From Bacteroidales bacterium (lineage in GTDB: Bacteria > Bacteroidota > Bacteroidia > Bacteroidales > UBA932): a stretch of 64,000 nt of DNA. The DNA is taken from NCBI GenBank assembly GCA_024398105.1, contig JAKSJP010000008.1, positions 1-64,000 on the forward strand, written 5' to 3'. Of this stretch, positions 8,063 through 18,655 are shown piece after piece. The notes below the pieces were generated by a model. It was not told where the DNA came from, did no database searches, and was given only the letters and a program-made list of their open reading frames with translations. Every line of letters begins with the position of its first letter. Positions within the stretch are counted from its first letter, which is position 1. A program made the position numbers and the translations under genes.

Positions 8063-9121
8063 ATGACAGATATTCTTATAGAACAGGACGGAACGGTCCT
8101 CAGCAAGGTCCACTCAGGCGAGAAGGTTGCGGACGTCGCACCATACCTTGCGGACTACAAGGCAGTCTACATCGTCTACGACGAGCAGGTTGCCCGCTAT
8201 ATCCCGTCCATCTCAGGTCTTCCGAACGTACACGGAACGAAAGCCATCCGCGCGACGGAAAGCGACAAGAACATGGATACCGTACTCGACATCTGCAGCT
8301 GGCTTCTCGAAGACAGCGCCGACAGATACGCGATGGTGCTTGCAGTAGGTGGAGGAATCACTTCCGACATGGTCGGATTCGCAGCTTCGATCTACAAGCG
8401 TGGAATACGCTTTGCCTACATCCCGACCACACTCCTCTCCCAGGTCGACGCCGCCATCGGAGGCAAGACAGGAGTCAACATGGAAAGCTACAAGAACATG
8501 ATCGGCGTGATCAACCAGCCGGATTTCACATACGAATGTCCAGAGGTCCTCGAGACCCTCCCTTACAGGGAATTCGTCGGAGGCAGCGCCGAGATGCTCA
8601 AGACCTTCATCATCGAGAACAACGACGGCAACTACGCCAAGGCAGTCAAGGTCCTCAGCGCGATCTACGGCAGCGAGGACAGGCCTGCGACCATCAAGGC
8701 ACACAGGCAGGAGCTCCTTGACCTCGTCCACGCGGCAGCAGCCGTGAAAGCCGGAGTCGTCAGCCGCGACCAGTTCGAGAAAGGCGAGCGACGCAAGCTC
8801 AACCTCGGACATACCTTCGCCCATGCCATCGAGAAGGAGGCGAAGTACGCGATCTCGCACGGCGAGGCCGTCGCCATAGGCATGGTCATGGCAGCAGAGC
8901 TGTCCGACCGCCTCCGTCTCACCGACGGTACCTGCGCCGAGGCCCTCCGCAAGGATTTCAGCGCATGCGGACTCCCTGTCGAGTCGCCATACGCAAAGGA
9001 GACGCTCGCAAGCGCCATGGAGAAGGACAAGAAGGCCGAGAACGGAACCATGCACTTTGTACTGATGAGCGGCGTAGGCGACGTCATCATCAAGGACATG
9101 AAAGTCAGTGAAGCACTTTAG
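8063..9121 (+). CDS. aroB: 3-dehydroquinate synthase
   Basis: The 352-aa cytoplasmic enzyme converts DAHP to 3-dehydroquinate, step two of the shikimate pathway, using NAD and a divalent metal. Landmarks are GGGITSDMVGFAASIYKRG near residues 94-112, IPTTLLSQVDAAIGGKTG near 117-134, and the metal-binding LNLGHTFAHAIE near 240-252 with HGEAVAIGM after it. An in-frame ATG at 8030 would lie upstream of the promoter -7 element, so 8063 is chosen. It heads aroB, aroDA and aroC. Confidence 0.94.
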   Translation: MTDILIEQDGTVLSKVHSGEKVADVAPYLADYKAVYIVYDEQVARYIPSISGLPNVHGTKAIRATESDKNMDTVLDICSWLLEDSADRYAMVLAVGGGITSDMVGFAASIYKRGIRFAYIPTTLLSQVDAAIGGKTGVNMESYKNMIGVINQPDFTYECPEVLETLPYREFVGGSAEMLKTFIIENNDGNYAKAVKVLSAIYGSEDRPATIKAHRQELLDLVHAAAAVKAGVVSRDQFEKGERRKLNLGHTFAHAIEKEAKYAISHGEAVAIGMVMAAELSDRLRLTDGTCAEALRKDFSACGLPVESPYAKETLASAMEKDKKAENGTMHFVLMSGVGDVIIKDMKVSEAL

Positions 9122-9136
9122 AAAGAAAGAGGCATT

Positions 9137-11116
9137 ATGATTTGCACAACCATACAGAACAGGAACCTGGAAGAGATCTTCGAGCTGCTTGAGAACCCGC
9201 AGATCGAGATGGCTGAGATCCGTCTCGACAAGTGCGAGCTTTCGCAGGACGAGATCGAGGAGCTTTTCTCAGGATCAGACACACCGCTGGTAGCGACCTG
9301 CAGGATATCGGACGACCTCCCTGCGAACGTAGCGGAAGCAAGGCTCATCCGCGCCATCCAGGCCGGCGCAGCCTATGTCGACGTCGAGCTCGAGGCCCCT
9401 GCGATGATGTCAAAGAGGATCAGGAGAGAGGCCAATGAATATGGTACCATGTTCATACGTTCCTTCCACGATTTCGAGGGCACCGATTCGGTCCAGGCTC
9501 TCAAGGCACTGGTCGAGAAATGCCAGCACCTCGGTGCCGGTGTCGCAAAGATCGTCACGACTGCCCACAGCCAGGCGGACGTAAGCAAGGTAATGGCTCT
9601 CTACGACGAGTTCGAGAGCGGCCAGGTGATTGCGTTCTGCATGGGCGCTGAAGGCAGGGATTCAAGGCTTGAATGCCTCCGCAGAGGGGCACCATATACC
9701 TACGCGGCGATGAATGCCGAGGAGGCTGCAGCTCCGGGCCAGTGGCCTGTCGACGAGATGTACAAGGCTGTCTACGGAGAGAAGGCCCACATCGGAGCAG
9801 GACTCCTCCAGATGCCTGCGTCGAAGAGCTTTGCCCAGAGGGCGATAGTGGCAGCGGCGCTTGCAGACGGCACCTCGGTGCTCCGCGGATACTCTCCATG
9901 CGGGGACAACGAGTCGGCACTGGCGGCGATCAAGGCACTTGGCGCGCAGGTTGCCATGGACGGAGACGCCCTCACGATCAAGGGCATAGGCGCATCCAGC
10001 GCTTCTTTCAAGGGCGAGTCGCTCCATACCGGCGAGTCGGGATTCCTTACCAGGATGATGATTCCGCTGCTCGCTCAGATTGCCGACGGTCCTGTCCATG
10101 TGACGGGTGAGAAGACTCTCGTGTCAAGGCCGCTCAAGGGCGCTGCCGACATCATGGGAGCGTTCGGTGCTTCCATAATTCCTGATTCAGGAGAGGGCGA
10201 GGTCAAGGTTCCGCTGACTGTCAGCGGCCCGCTTCGCAACGGAGTCATCGAAATCTCGGGAAAGCACGGTTCGCAGCTTGTATCAGGTCTGCTCGCAGCC
10301 CTTCCGCTCTGCGACCAGGACACCGAAATCCATCTTACAGAGCCTAAGAGCATCCCTTATATCTTCATAACCGTCGACGTCCTCAAGAAGTTCGGCATCC
10401 AGATCGACTGCGAGATGGAAGGCGGCGAGGAGTTCATCGACAGCCAGGACTGGAACCTCTGCGACGCCATCGTGCTGCGCATAAAGGGAGGCCAGAAGTA
10501 CACTGCCGCACAGATGAACATCGAGGCGGACTGGAGCTCAGCAGCAGCCTTCATCGTGGCTGGCGCAATCTTCGGCGAGGCGAACCTCTCCGGACTTGAC
10601 TCGTCGTCACTCCAGGCAGACCTCTCGATCATGGACATACTTACCCAGGCAGGCGCCAGTATGTCCCAGGAAGAGGAAAGCGGCATCTTCCATATCCACA
10701 AAGCCCCTCTCACAGCCTTCGACATCGACGCTTCGAACTGTCCTGACCTCTTCCCTGTGATGTCAGTGCTCGCAGCATTCTGCAGCGGAGTCAGCCACAT
10801 CGACGGAGTCGGCAGGCTTGCGTCCAAGGAAAGCGACAGAGGCAAGGCTATCATCGACATGCTCACACAGATGGGCGTACCTGCAAGGATCAAGGGCGAC
10901 ACTATGGTCATCCATGGAACGGGACTCAGCCAGAGGATACTCTCAGGCCATCTCCTCAAGGGAGGAGAGTACACATCCAGCCATGACCACAGGATGGTGA
11001 TGGCCCTGATGGTGGCAGGACTGGGCACAGACTCCCCTGTCGTCATCGACGACACCGAGTGCGTAGCGAAGTCGTTCCCTCACTTTATTGAAATGTTCAG
11101 ACAATTCACGATATGA
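9137..11116 (+). CDS. aroDA: fused type I 3-dehydroquinate dehydratase and EPSP synthase
   Basis: The 659-aa protein joins two shikimate enzymes in one frame. Residues 1-215 are a type I dehydroquinase: EIRLD (27-31), His111 in RSFHDFEGT, Schiff-base Lys138 in AKIVTTA, and GRDSR (173-177). Residues about 218-659 are EPSP synthase (shikimate-3-phosphate plus PEP): MPASKSFAQRA with Lys230, GESGFLTRM, GKHGSQLVSGLL, ASKESDRGKA and DHRMVMAL. All expected catalytic residues I can locate are present in both halves. The linker is very short. There is a 4-nt overlap with aroC. Separate genes are the commoner arrangement; no frameshift need be invoked. Confidence 0.92.
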   Translation: MICTTIQNRNLEEIFELLENPQIEMAEIRLDKCELSQDEIEELFSGSDTPLVATCRISDDLPANVAEARLIRAIQAGAAYVDVELEAPAMMSKRIRREANEYGTMFIRSFHDFEGTDSVQALKALVEKCQHLGAGVAKIVTTAHSQADVSKVMALYDEFESGQVIAFCMGAEGRDSRLECLRRGAPYTYAAMNAEEAAAPGQWPVDEMYKAVYGEKAHIGAGLLQMPASKSFAQRAIVAAALADGTSVLRGYSPCGDNESALAAIKALGAQVAMDGDALTIKGIGASSASFKGESLHTGESGFLTRMMIPLLAQIADGPVHVTGEKTLVSRPLKGAADIMGAFGASIIPDSGEGEVKVPLTVSGPLRNGVIEISGKHGSQLVSGLLAALPLCDQDTEIHLTEPKSIPYIFITVDVLKKFGIQIDCEMEGGEEFIDSQDWNLCDAIVLRIKGGQKYTAAQMNIEADWSSAAAFIVAGAIFGEANLSGLDSSSLQADLSIMDILTQAGASMSQEEESGIFHIHKAPLTAFDIDASNCPDLFPVMSVLAAFCSGVSHIDGVGRLASKESDRGKAIIDMLTQMGVPARIKGDTMVIHGTGLSQRILSGHLLKGGEYTSSHDHRMVMALMVAGLGTDSPVVIDDTECVAKSFPHFIEMFRQFTI

Positions 11117-12189
11117 ATACCTTCGGAAGAAAATTCAGGATCTCCATCTTCGGAGAGTCGCACGGAACTGCCATAGGCATCGTCATCGATGGTGTGCAGC
11201 CTGGCATCGCTCTTTCCATCGAGGATTTCCAGACCGATATCCTTCGCCGCAAGAGCGGCAAGAAAGGAACCACACCCCGAATCGAGTCAGACCAGCCTGA
11301 GATTCTCAGCGGCGTCTACAACGGATTCACCACAGGTGCTCCGCTCGCCATCATTTTCCATAACCAGAACACCCGTTCAGGAGACTACAAGCTGTTCAAC
11401 GACGTTCCGCGTCCAGGACATGCAGACTATACCGCGAGCATCAAGTGGCTCGACTTCAACGACCCTCGCGGAGGCGGCCATTTCTCAGGCAGGATCACTC
11501 TCCCTGTAGTCGCTGCCGGAGTAGTCGCGAAGAAGATGCTCGGCTTCAATATCGGAGCCCAGCTCATCGAGGTAGGTGGAGTAAGCCGCGCGAAGGCTCT
11601 TGCATCCCGTCCTGAGGCAGCACTTCCGGACGGCGGAGTCGAGGAGAAGGAGGAACTTTCTGACTCACAGATCTGGAGCGACGTCCTTGACGAGGCAATC
11701 AGGGAGCAGGATTCAGTCGGAGGCATCGTGGAGTGTACTGTCAACGGCGTACCGGCAGGACTCGGAGAGCCTTTCTTCGACTCTGTCGAGGCGCTTGTCT
11801 CCCACGCTATATTCTCGATTCCTGGAGTGAGAGGCATCGAGTTCGGTGACGGATTCGAGTCTGCAAGGATGAAGGGATCAGTCCATAACGATCCTTTCGA
11901 CGAGATAGGAAGCGGAAACCTCAACCTCCATGTCAACGTCCGTCCTTCGAAGAACGGAGCCGGCGGCATCAACGGAGGTATCACCAACGGAAACCCTATC
12001 GTCTTCAGAGTCGCCTTCAAGCCGACCTCAAGCATCGGCAAGGCCCAGAAGACTTTCAATTTCGCAACCGGAGAGATGACAGAGCTTGAGATCCCTGGCA
12101 GACACGACGCCTGCATCGCTCTCAGGACACCGGTAATCGTCGAGGCCATGACAGCCATCGTGCTGGCAGACCTGACCCGAATGCTTTAA
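11113..12189 (+). CDS. aroC: chorismate synthase
   Basis: The 358-aa enzyme converts EPSP to chorismate with reduced FMN, the last shared step to aromatic amino acids, folate and menaquinone. Landmarks are GESHGTAIG near residues 13-21, [13 protein letters not shown] near 97, [13 protein letters not shown] near 117 and [18 protein letters not shown] near 325. Its ATG overlaps the aroDA stop (ATGA), implying coupled translation. Length is typical. Confidence 0.95.
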   Translation: MNTFGRKFRISIFGESHGTAIGIVIDGVQPGIALSIEDFQTDILRRKSGKKGTTPRIESDQPEILSGVYNGFTTGAPLAIIFHNQNTRSGDYKLFNDVPRPGHADYTASIKWLDFNDPRGGGHFSGRITLPVVAAGVVAKKMLGFNIGAQLIEVGGVSRAKALASRPEAALPDGGVEEKEELSDSQIWSDVLDEAIREQDSVGGIVECTVNGVPAGLGEPFFDSVEALVSHAIFSIPGVRGIEFGDGFESARMKGSVHNDPFDEIGSGNLNLHVNVRPSKNGAGGINGGITNGNPIVFRVAFKPTSSIGKAQKTFNFATGEMTELEIPGRHDACIALRTPVIVEAMTAIVLADLTRML

Positions 12190-12190
12190 T

Positions 12191-13639
12191 ATGGATTCAA
12201 CACAGGAAAACAATATCATCAACGACTTCACTTCCAAGGAGTACGAGGAAGGATTCGTGACCGACATTGAGCAGGAATACGTTCCGAAAGGTCTCAATGA
12301 GGACATAATCCGCACCATCTCGGCGCTAAAGGAAGAACCGGAGTGGATGCTGCAGTTCCGTCTCGACGCCTTCAGGAGATGGCAGAAGATGGAGGAGCCT
12401 CAGTGGGCCCACCTGGACATGCCGAAGATCGACTACCAGGACATCATCTACTACGCCGCTCCGAAGAAGAACGCCGACAGGCCGAAGGAGATCGACCCTG
12501 AGCTCCAGAAGACCTTCGACAAGCTAGGAATCCCGATCAAGGAAAGAGACGTGCTCGCAGGAGTAGTCGCTGTCGACGCCGTGTTCGACTCGGTATCCGT
12601 CGCGACGACTTTCCGCAAGACCCTCGCCGAGAAGGGCATCATCTTCTGCTCTTTCTCCGAGGCCGTCAAGGAACATGGCGATCTGGTCCGCAAGTATCTC
12701 GCATCGGTCGTTCCCGTAGGAGACAACTATTTCTCCGCCCTCAACTCAGCAGTCTTCAGCGACGGTTCATTCTGCTACATCCCCAAGGGAGTGAAATGTC
12801 CTATGGAGCTGTCCAGCTATTTCCGCATCAACGCATCGGGAACCGGACAGTTCGAGAGGACCCTCATCGTCGCGGATGAAGGCTCGACCGTCAGCTACAT
12901 GGAAGGCTGCACCGCCCCTCGAAGGGATGAGAACCAGCTCCATGCCGCAGTCGTGGAGATCGTAGTGGAGAAGGATGCGGACGTGAAGTACTCGACAGTG
13001 CAGAACTGGTACCCTGGCGACGCCGAAGGCAAGGGAGGAATCCTCAACCTTGTGACCAAGCGCGGCATCTGCAAGGGAAGCGGATCGCATCTTTCATGGA
13101 CCCAGGTCGAGACCGGCTCTGCCATTACATGGAAATACCCTTCGACCATCCTCAAGGGAGACTACTCTTCATCTGAGTTCTATTCCGTCGCGGTCACCAA
13201 CAACTACCAGCAGGCCGACACCGGAACCAAGATGATCCACATAGGCCGTGGCACCAGAAGCCGCATCGTCAGCAAGGGTATCTCGGCAGGACACAGCCAG
13301 AACAGCTACCGAGGCCTCGTCCAGATGCTCCCAGGCGCTGAGAACGCAAAGAATTTCTCGCAGTGCGACAGCCTCCTCATAGGTTCGCAGTGCGGTGCAC
13401 ATACTTTCCCCGACATACGCAACGCAAACCCTACAGCAACCGTCGAGCACGAAGCGACTACTTCCAAGATCAGCGAAGACCAGCTGTTCTACTGCAACCA
13501 GAGAGGCATCGGCCCTGAGGATGCAGTCGGACTCATCGTCAACGGCTACGCCAAGGAAGTGCTCAGCAAGCTCCCTATGGAATTCGCAGTGGAGGCCCAG
13601 AAGCTTCTTCAGGTCTCACTCGAGGGATCGGTAGGTTAA
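12191..13639 (+). CDS. sufB: Fe-S cluster assembly scaffold protein SufB
   Basis: The 482-aa protein is the scaffold of the SufBCD complex, which builds Fe-S clusters in the cytoplasm. The C-terminal beta-helix has [32 protein letters not shown] and the C-terminal FCxS-type region [20 protein letters not shown] with the conserved Cys pair. [17 protein letters not shown] matches the family end. It starts 1 nt after aroC. Its usual partners sufC and sufD are almost 7 kb downstream, with four unrelated genes between. Confidence 0.94.
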   Translation: MDSTQENNIINDFTSKEYEEGFVTDIEQEYVPKGLNEDIIRTISALKEEPEWMLQFRLDAFRRWQKMEEPQWAHLDMPKIDYQDIIYYAAPKKNADRPKEIDPELQKTFDKLGIPIKERDVLAGVVAVDAVFDSVSVATTFRKTLAEKGIIFCSFSEAVKEHGDLVRKYLASVVPVGDNYFSALNSAVFSDGSFCYIPKGVKCPMELSSYFRINASGTGQFERTLIVADEGSTVSYMEGCTAPRRDENQLHAAVVEIVVEKDADVKYSTVQNWYPGDAEGKGGILNLVTKRGICKGSGSHLSWTQVETGSAITWKYPSTILKGDYSSSEFYSVAVTNNYQQADTGTKMIHIGRGTRSRIVSKGISAGHSQNSYRGLVQMLPGAENAKNFSQCDSLLIGSQCGAHTFPDIRNANPTATVEHEATTSKISEDQLFYCNQRGIGPEDAVGLIVNGYAKEVLSKLPMEFAVEAQKLLQVSLEGSVG

Positions 13640-13658
13640 CAGGAAAAGAACTTGACAG

Positions 13659-14288
13659 ATGGACTGGATCAATACTACAGTATTCTACCTTGGTTCGGCA
13701 CCGGTGCTGCTGATCGACCTGATCACATCGGTGTTCGGACTCACCTGCGTGTTCCTGGCAGGAAGGAACAGCAAGTACAATTTCTGGGTGGGCTATCTCT
13801 ACACAGCCGCCCTGTTCCTGATGTTCTGGAACAAGAATCTGTACGCAAGCCTTCTTCTTCAGCCTATCTCCCTGGCTATCAACCTTATGGGACATTGGAG
13901 ATGGACTCACCCACGCGAGGATGAGAAGAGTTCGCAGGACAGCTCCGCACTGAAAGTCACCATGCTCACATGGCCTGGACGTGCATTCTGCATAATCTCG
14001 GTCCTGATGATCGCCGCGGCATGGGGATGGCTTCTTGACAGCCTCTTCCCTGCTGACCCTCATCCATACCTAGACTCATGCGTGACGGTATTCATCCTGA
14101 TGGCCCAGCTGCTATCCGCACTCAAGAAGTGGGACTGCTGGTTCGCATGGCTGATCGTCAACATCACCCAGATAATCCTCCATATATCCGTCGGCCACGT
14201 CTTCATGCCTATCGTATGCGGACTCTACCTGATCAACGGCGTATGGTCACTTGCAACCTGGTTCAGACTCTATTCAAAAAAAGCCTAG
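13659..14288 (+). CDS. pnuC: PnuC-family nicotinamide riboside or vitamin transporter
   Basis: The 209-aa inner-membrane protein has about seven hydrophobic segments. Signature stretches are NLMGHWRWTH near residues 70-79, KKWDCWFAWLIVNITQI near 147 and FMPIVCGLYLINGVWSLATW near the C-terminus, as in PnuC-type facilitators. Family members carry nicotinamide riboside, thiamine or riboflavin, and substrate cannot be decided here. It lies 19 nt after sufB and 5 nt before the TonB receptor, which might bring the same or a related substrate across the outer membrane; that link is inference. Confidence 0.82.
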   Translation: MDWINTTVFYLGSAPVLLIDLITSVFGLTCVFLAGRNSKYNFWVGYLYTAALFLMFWNKNLYASLLLQPISLAINLMGHWRWTHPREDEKSSQDSSALKVTMLTWPGRAFCIISVLMIAAAWGWLLDSLFPADPHPYLDSCVTVFILMAQLLSALKKWDCWFAWLIVNITQIILHISVGHVFMPIVCGLYLINGVWSLATWFRLYSKKA

Positions 14289-14293
14289 ATATC

Positions 14294-17200
14294 GTGAAAC
14301 GACTCAACAAAATCCTCATGCTGTTTACGATGCTTCTGTCACTTGCGGGAGCATCCTCATCGGCGCAGGACTATGACGCCTTCTTCAGGGGTCAGATAGC
14401 ACCTCGCTACATGATGAGGTTCAACGGCACCTATTTCTGGGAGTCACCTCCATTCTCCCAAGGTCAGAAGCTCTGCTACGACGGCAGGGTCTATGACAAT
14501 CTCACCCTCAACGTCAACGCCCATCTCCAGGAGCTCCTCCTCATCAGAGAGGGAGACGCGATGGCGATGATAGTGGAAAGGGACAACGTCGAATGGTTCA
14601 CCTTGAGGGACACTACCTATGTCAACCTCAATGCAGTCGGTGTCAAGGAAGCGCCGAAGGGATACTACAAGCTGCTCTACAGCGGCAGCGCGATGCTCTT
14701 CGAGCACATCGACAAGGTGATACTCAGCAGGACAGACAACTGTAACGGTGCTGTCATAGGCTATTACGACGAGCACTACAATCCGAACATCACGACCTGT
14801 TTCGAGAAGCAGCGCAGCTACTGGTACTACAAGGACGGAGAGATCACCAAGCTCAAGAACAAGAAGGACATCAAGCTGATCTATCCCGACAAGAAGAAAC
14901 AGATCAGGAAGATCGTCAATGCCCACCAGGGCTATGGAGTCAGGCTCAAGAACGCATCTTACTTCAACACGGTCGTATCAGGCATAGAGGACAGTTCAGT
15001 CCAGACCTCCGTCATTCCTCATTATCCATTCCATAAGGAAAGAGACATCACCCGCAACTCCGGGTATCTCGAGACCCCAAAGGGCAACGTGCCTGAAGAG
15101 CTGATCACTTCTCTTCCTGAAGGATGGCTGACACTTTCCGACGACGGAGACCTCGTCAACTATGTAGCCGGCTCTGTCACCAAGGCCATCCACGCCAACA
15201 AGACCTACGAGCTCGGAGACAAGACGAAGACCGGAATCTCCAGGGCGACGGTCAGCGGAACAGTCTACAACATGTCCGACGATGAGCCTATGCCAGGCGT
15301 CACGATCTACGACAATGTCACCGGACAGTACATCACATCGGACGGGAACGGACATTTCAGCCTCAACCTGCCGGTCGGAGAGAATGTCATCAACTTCAGT
15401 GAATACTCAGTCGAGGACTTCCATGTCAAGGTCATTGTCTATGACAATGCTCTGATGGACGTCGAGATGAAGCCTAAGAGCGAACTCCTCGAGAGCGCGA
15501 TGATCTCTGCCGAGAGCCGCGCGAACCATCGCACAGCCAAGATGGGTATCGAGAAGATCAACATCTCCTCGATCAAGAAATTCCCTACGGCTTTCGGCGA
15601 GGGCGACGTGCTCAAGGCAGTGCAGACCTTCCCTGGTGTACAATCTGTCGGCGAGGCGTCCGGCGGTATCAACGTACGAGGCGGATCGACAGACCAGAAC
15701 CTCATCCTCTTCAATGAGAGCACGATCTACAATCCGAGCCATATGTTCGGAATCTTCTCCTCTTTCAATCCTGACGTAGTCGACAACGTCGAACTCTACA
15801 AGAGTTCCATCCCTGCCGAGTACGGAGGACGAATCTCGTCTGTGATGGACGTAAGGAGCAAGGAAGGAAACATGCAGAAGTTCAAGGGATCGGTCGGCAT
15901 CGGACTCCTTACCAGCCATGCCTTCATCGAGGGGCCTCTGAAGAAAGAGAGGACCAGCTTCACGCTCGGAGGACGTACGACCTACTCGAACTGGATGCTC
16001 GACCTTCTCCCTGAAGGCAACGGATACTCAGGCGGAAAGGCCCAGTTCAACGACGCCAATGCAGGCTTCACCCACAAGTTCGCGGAGGACAACACCCTTA
16101 ACGTGAACGCCTACTGGTCACACGACAATTTCTCGTTTGCCAAGGATACGAGCTTCCATTACAACAACGTCAACGTGACCGCACGCTGGAAGAAGAAGAT
16201 CTCGGACGAGACCAGCTTCGCGCTCTCCGGCGGCTACGACTGGTATGAGACCCAGGTCAATGACCTTGCGAACGTATATGACGCATATTCCATCCAGGGA
16301 GTGATACGTCAGGCCTACACCAAGCTTGGCTTCACCCATAAGCTGAATGACGACCATACCCTCTCGTACGGCGGTCAGCTCATAGGATATGCCCTGGACC
16401 GAGGTAACATGGACCCGCTCAACACGGATGAGTTCGAAGAGTTCGGCATCAAGTCATATGTCATTCCTGTCAGTCTCGGAACTGAATTCGCACTCGAGCC
16501 TTCGCTCTGGATGTCGGACACATGGCAGATAGACGACAAGCTGTCATTTGACTATGGTACCAGACTCTCGAGCTTCCTCGCCACCAAGCCGATGAAGTTC
16601 TATGCGCTCCCTGAGCTCAGGCTTTCAGGAAAGTATAGCTTCAACCCTAACCTTTCGGTAAAGGGCGGATTCAACACCATGAACCAGTACATCCATATGG
16701 TGTCCAACACCACTACCGTGTCCCCTATGGATACTTGGAAGCTCTCCGACAAGGACATCCGTCCTCAGAGAGGATTCCAGGGTGCGGCAGGAGCGTACTG
16801 GAGCATAGACGGAGGAAAGATCGACCTCTCGCTCGAGACCTATTACAAGAGGATGTACAACTACCTCGACTACAAGTCCGGCGCGACACTCGTCATGAAC
16901 GAGAACATCGCCGACGCCCTCGTCGAGACGACAGGCCGTGCCTACGGTGCCGAGTTCATGTTCAAGAAGCCTCTCGGAAAGCTCAACGGATGGGTTTCAT
17001 ACACCTATTCGAGAACCATGCTCAAGGAGATGCATGACAGAGGAGTATCGACCATCAACAGCGGAAAGTGGTACCCTGCAGCGTTCGACAAGCCTCACGA
17101 CGTGAAGGTAGTGGGCAACTATAAGTTCACCCATCGCTACAGCCTCTCGTTCAACCTTGACTACTCGACAGGACGCCCTGTGACAATCCCTGTGGGAAGG

Positions 17201-17479
17201 TACTTCTACGGAGGCGGATACCGTCTCGCCTACTCAGACAGGAACGGATACAGGATCCCGGACTACTTCAGGCTTGACCTTGCGCTCAATTTCGAGCCAA
17301 GCCACTACCTCAGGAAACTGACATATTTCTCAGTCACTCTCGGTGTATATAATGTGACAGGCAGGAATAACGCCTACTCTGTCTACTACACCACGAAGGG
17401 CGGCACGAGACTTTCCGGCTACATGGTCTCAGTATTCGCCTGCCAGATCCCATATCTTAACATAAACATGAGATTCTAA
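14294..17479 (+). CDS. TonB-dependent receptor with an extra N-terminal periplasmic domain
   Basis: The 1061-aa outer-membrane receptor imports an unknown ligand using TonB energy. A GTG start at 14294 is chosen because it yields a normal signal (VKRLNKILML to SSAQ); the next ATG at 14318 lacks a basic N-region and upstream ATGs lie inside pnuC. Residues about 25-310 form a domain not usual in such receptors (FWESPPFSQGQKLCYDGRVY; KDGEITKLKNKKDIK). A carboxypeptidase-regulatory-like domain lies at about 317-395, a plug at about 400-520 (GGINVRGGSTDQNLILF) and the barrel follows to a terminal Phe. The DUF4249 gene overlaps its stop by 1 nt, a common receptor partner. Confidence 0.88.
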   Translation: MKRLNKILMLFTMLLSLAGASSSAQDYDAFFRGQIAPRYMMRFNGTYFWESPPFSQGQKLCYDGRVYDNLTLNVNAHLQELLLIREGDAMAMIVERDNVEWFTLRDTTYVNLNAVGVKEAPKGYYKLLYSGSAMLFEHIDKVILSRTDNCNGAVIGYYDEHYNPNITTCFEKQRSYWYYKDGEITKLKNKKDIKLIYPDKKKQIRKIVNAHQGYGVRLKNASYFNTVVSGIEDSSVQTSVIPHYPFHKERDITRNSGYLETPKGNVPEELITSLPEGWLTLSDDGDLVNYVAGSVTKAIHANKTYELGDKTKTGISRATVSGTVYNMSDDEPMPGVTIYDNVTGQYITSDGNGHFSLNLPVGENVINFSEYSVEDFHVKVIVYDNALMDVEMKPKSELLESAMISAESRANHRTAKMGIEKINISSIKKFPTAFGEGDVLKAVQTFPGVQSVGEASGGINVRGGSTDQNLILFNESTIYNPSHMFGIFSSFNPDVVDNVELYKSSIPAEYGGRISSVMDVRSKEGNMQKFKGSVGIGLLTSHAFIEGPLKKERTSFTLGGRTTYSNWMLDLLPEGNGYSGGKAQFNDANAGFTHKFAEDNTLNVNAYWSHDNFSFAKDTSFHYNNVNVTARWKKKISDETSFALSGGYDWYETQVNDLANVYDAYSIQGVIRQAYTKLGFTHKLNDDHTLSYGGQLIGYALDRGNMDPLNTDEFEEFGIKSYVIPVSLGTEFALEPSLWMSDTWQIDDKLSFDYGTRLSSFLATKPMKFYALPELRLSGKYSFNPNLSVKGGFNTMNQYIHMVSNTTTVSPMDTWKLSDKDIRPQRGFQGAAGAYWSIDGGKIDLSLETYYKRMYNYLDYKSGATLVMNENIADALVETTGRAYGAEFMFKKPLGKLNGWVSYTYSRTMLKEMHDRGVSTINSGKWYPAAFDKPHDVKVVGNYKFTHRYSLSFNLDYSTGRPVTIPVGRYFYGGGYRLAYSDRNGYRIPDYFRLDLALNFEPSHYLRKLTYFSVTLGVYNVTGRNNAYSVYYTTKGGTRLSGYMVSVFACQIPYLNINMRF

Positions 17480-18651
17480 TGAAAAGAGCAATATATATCA
17501 TCCTGACAGCGATCCTGGCTGCCTCGTGCGTCTATTCGTTCGAGCCGGAAGGAATCGTATCGCAGAGAAGGATAGTCATCGAAGGTGACATCCTCATCGG
17601 CGGAATGACCGAAGTCGACGTGAGATCTACCATGCCTATCATCTACGATGAGGAATTCGACATGAGCACACCCGTCGGAAGGGCATGGATAGAAGACAGC
17701 AACGGACTCACCTATGAGGACCAGTCCGCTCCATTGCTAAAGTCCTCATTCACCTTCGACACAAGGGAGGCTTCTGCAGACTGCAGTTACCGCCTCCATT
17801 TCCAGGACTATGGTACCGGCAACGAGTACATCAGCCGCTGGCAGAGTGTCATCAAGGCACCGACTGTCACAGACATGAGCTTCGACTATGATCTTGAGAA
17901 CGTGAATATCAGGATGGACGTCGTGGGCAACGATACCAACTATTACAGATGGGACTATGTCGAGGACTGGGAATACCACGCTGAATACGCCCCTACCTAC
18001 ATCTTCGATCTGATCACATTCAGGGCGAGATACTATAACGACGGTCTCCCTGACTATTCTAACTACTGGTGCTGGAACAGGGCCATATCAAAGGAATTCG
18101 GTCTGGCATCCACTGAGAGGCAGAGCCAGAACAGGTTGGACAAGCAGATTCTCGTCACTGACAGCAGAAGGAGCATCAAGTACCAGTCACACTACAGGAT
18201 GGACGTGACTGTACGAGGCCTCGACAAGGATGCCTACGACTACCTTCGCAACATGAAAGAGATTTCCAACATCACAGGAAGCCTCTTCGCCCCAAGCCCG
18301 GACGACATGAGAGGCAATATCATCTGCCAGCAGGACTCTACGGAGTTCGTGATCGGCTATATCAGTGCGGTACAGATCGAGAAGCACAGGATGTACATCG
18401 GTATGGGAGAGAACACTTTCTACATAGCTCCGCTGCCTACCCTGCTCTATGAGCCGACAGTTGACGAGAAGACGACACTTCTTGACCATTATAACAATGG
18501 CCTGAGACCTGTCATGGACGTCTATGTCACTGATCCTGACACCGGCATGTCGAGCACAATAGTGGGATGGGGTCCTTCGAACTGCATTTATTGTCAGTCT
18601 TTCGGAGGCACGAAGAAACGTCCTGATGACTGGCCTACATATCACGAATAG
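17479..18651 (+). CDS. DUF4249 family lipoprotein
   Basis: The 390-aa product has a lipoprotein signal with lipobox AASC (Cys17) and is probably periplasmic or surface-exposed. The early RRIVIEGDILIGG and later DVYVTDPDTGMSSTIVGWGPSNCIYC regions fit DUF4249, a Bacteroidetes family commonly encoded just after TonB-dependent receptors. It starts in a TAATG overlap with the receptor. By analogy with SusD it may help capture the ligand, but I know of no demonstrated activity. Confidence 0.8.
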   Translation: MKRAIYIILTAILAASCVYSFEPEGIVSQRRIVIEGDILIGGMTEVDVRSTMPIIYDEEFDMSTPVGRAWIEDSNGLTYEDQSAPLLKSSFTFDTREASADCSYRLHFQDYGTGNEYISRWQSVIKAPTVTDMSFDYDLENVNIRMDVVGNDTNYYRWDYVEDWEYHAEYAPTYIFDLITFRARYYNDGLPDYSNYWCWNRAISKEFGLASTERQSQNRLDKQILVTDSRRSIKYQSHYRMDVTVRGLDKDAYDYLRNMKEISNITGSLFAPSPDDMRGNIICQQDSTEFVIGYISAVQIEKHRMYIGMGENTFYIAPLPTLLYEPTVDEKTTLLDHYNNGLRPVMDVYVTDPDTGMSSTIVGWGPSNCIYCQSFGGTKKRPDDWPTYHE

Positions 18652-18655
18652 AGCC

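Noticed and set aside
8213-9055. 280-codon minus-strand ORF across aroB
   Set aside because: Antisense shadow of a conserved enzyme; composition is Val/Leu/Asp/Glu-rich as expected from the reverse of this codon use.
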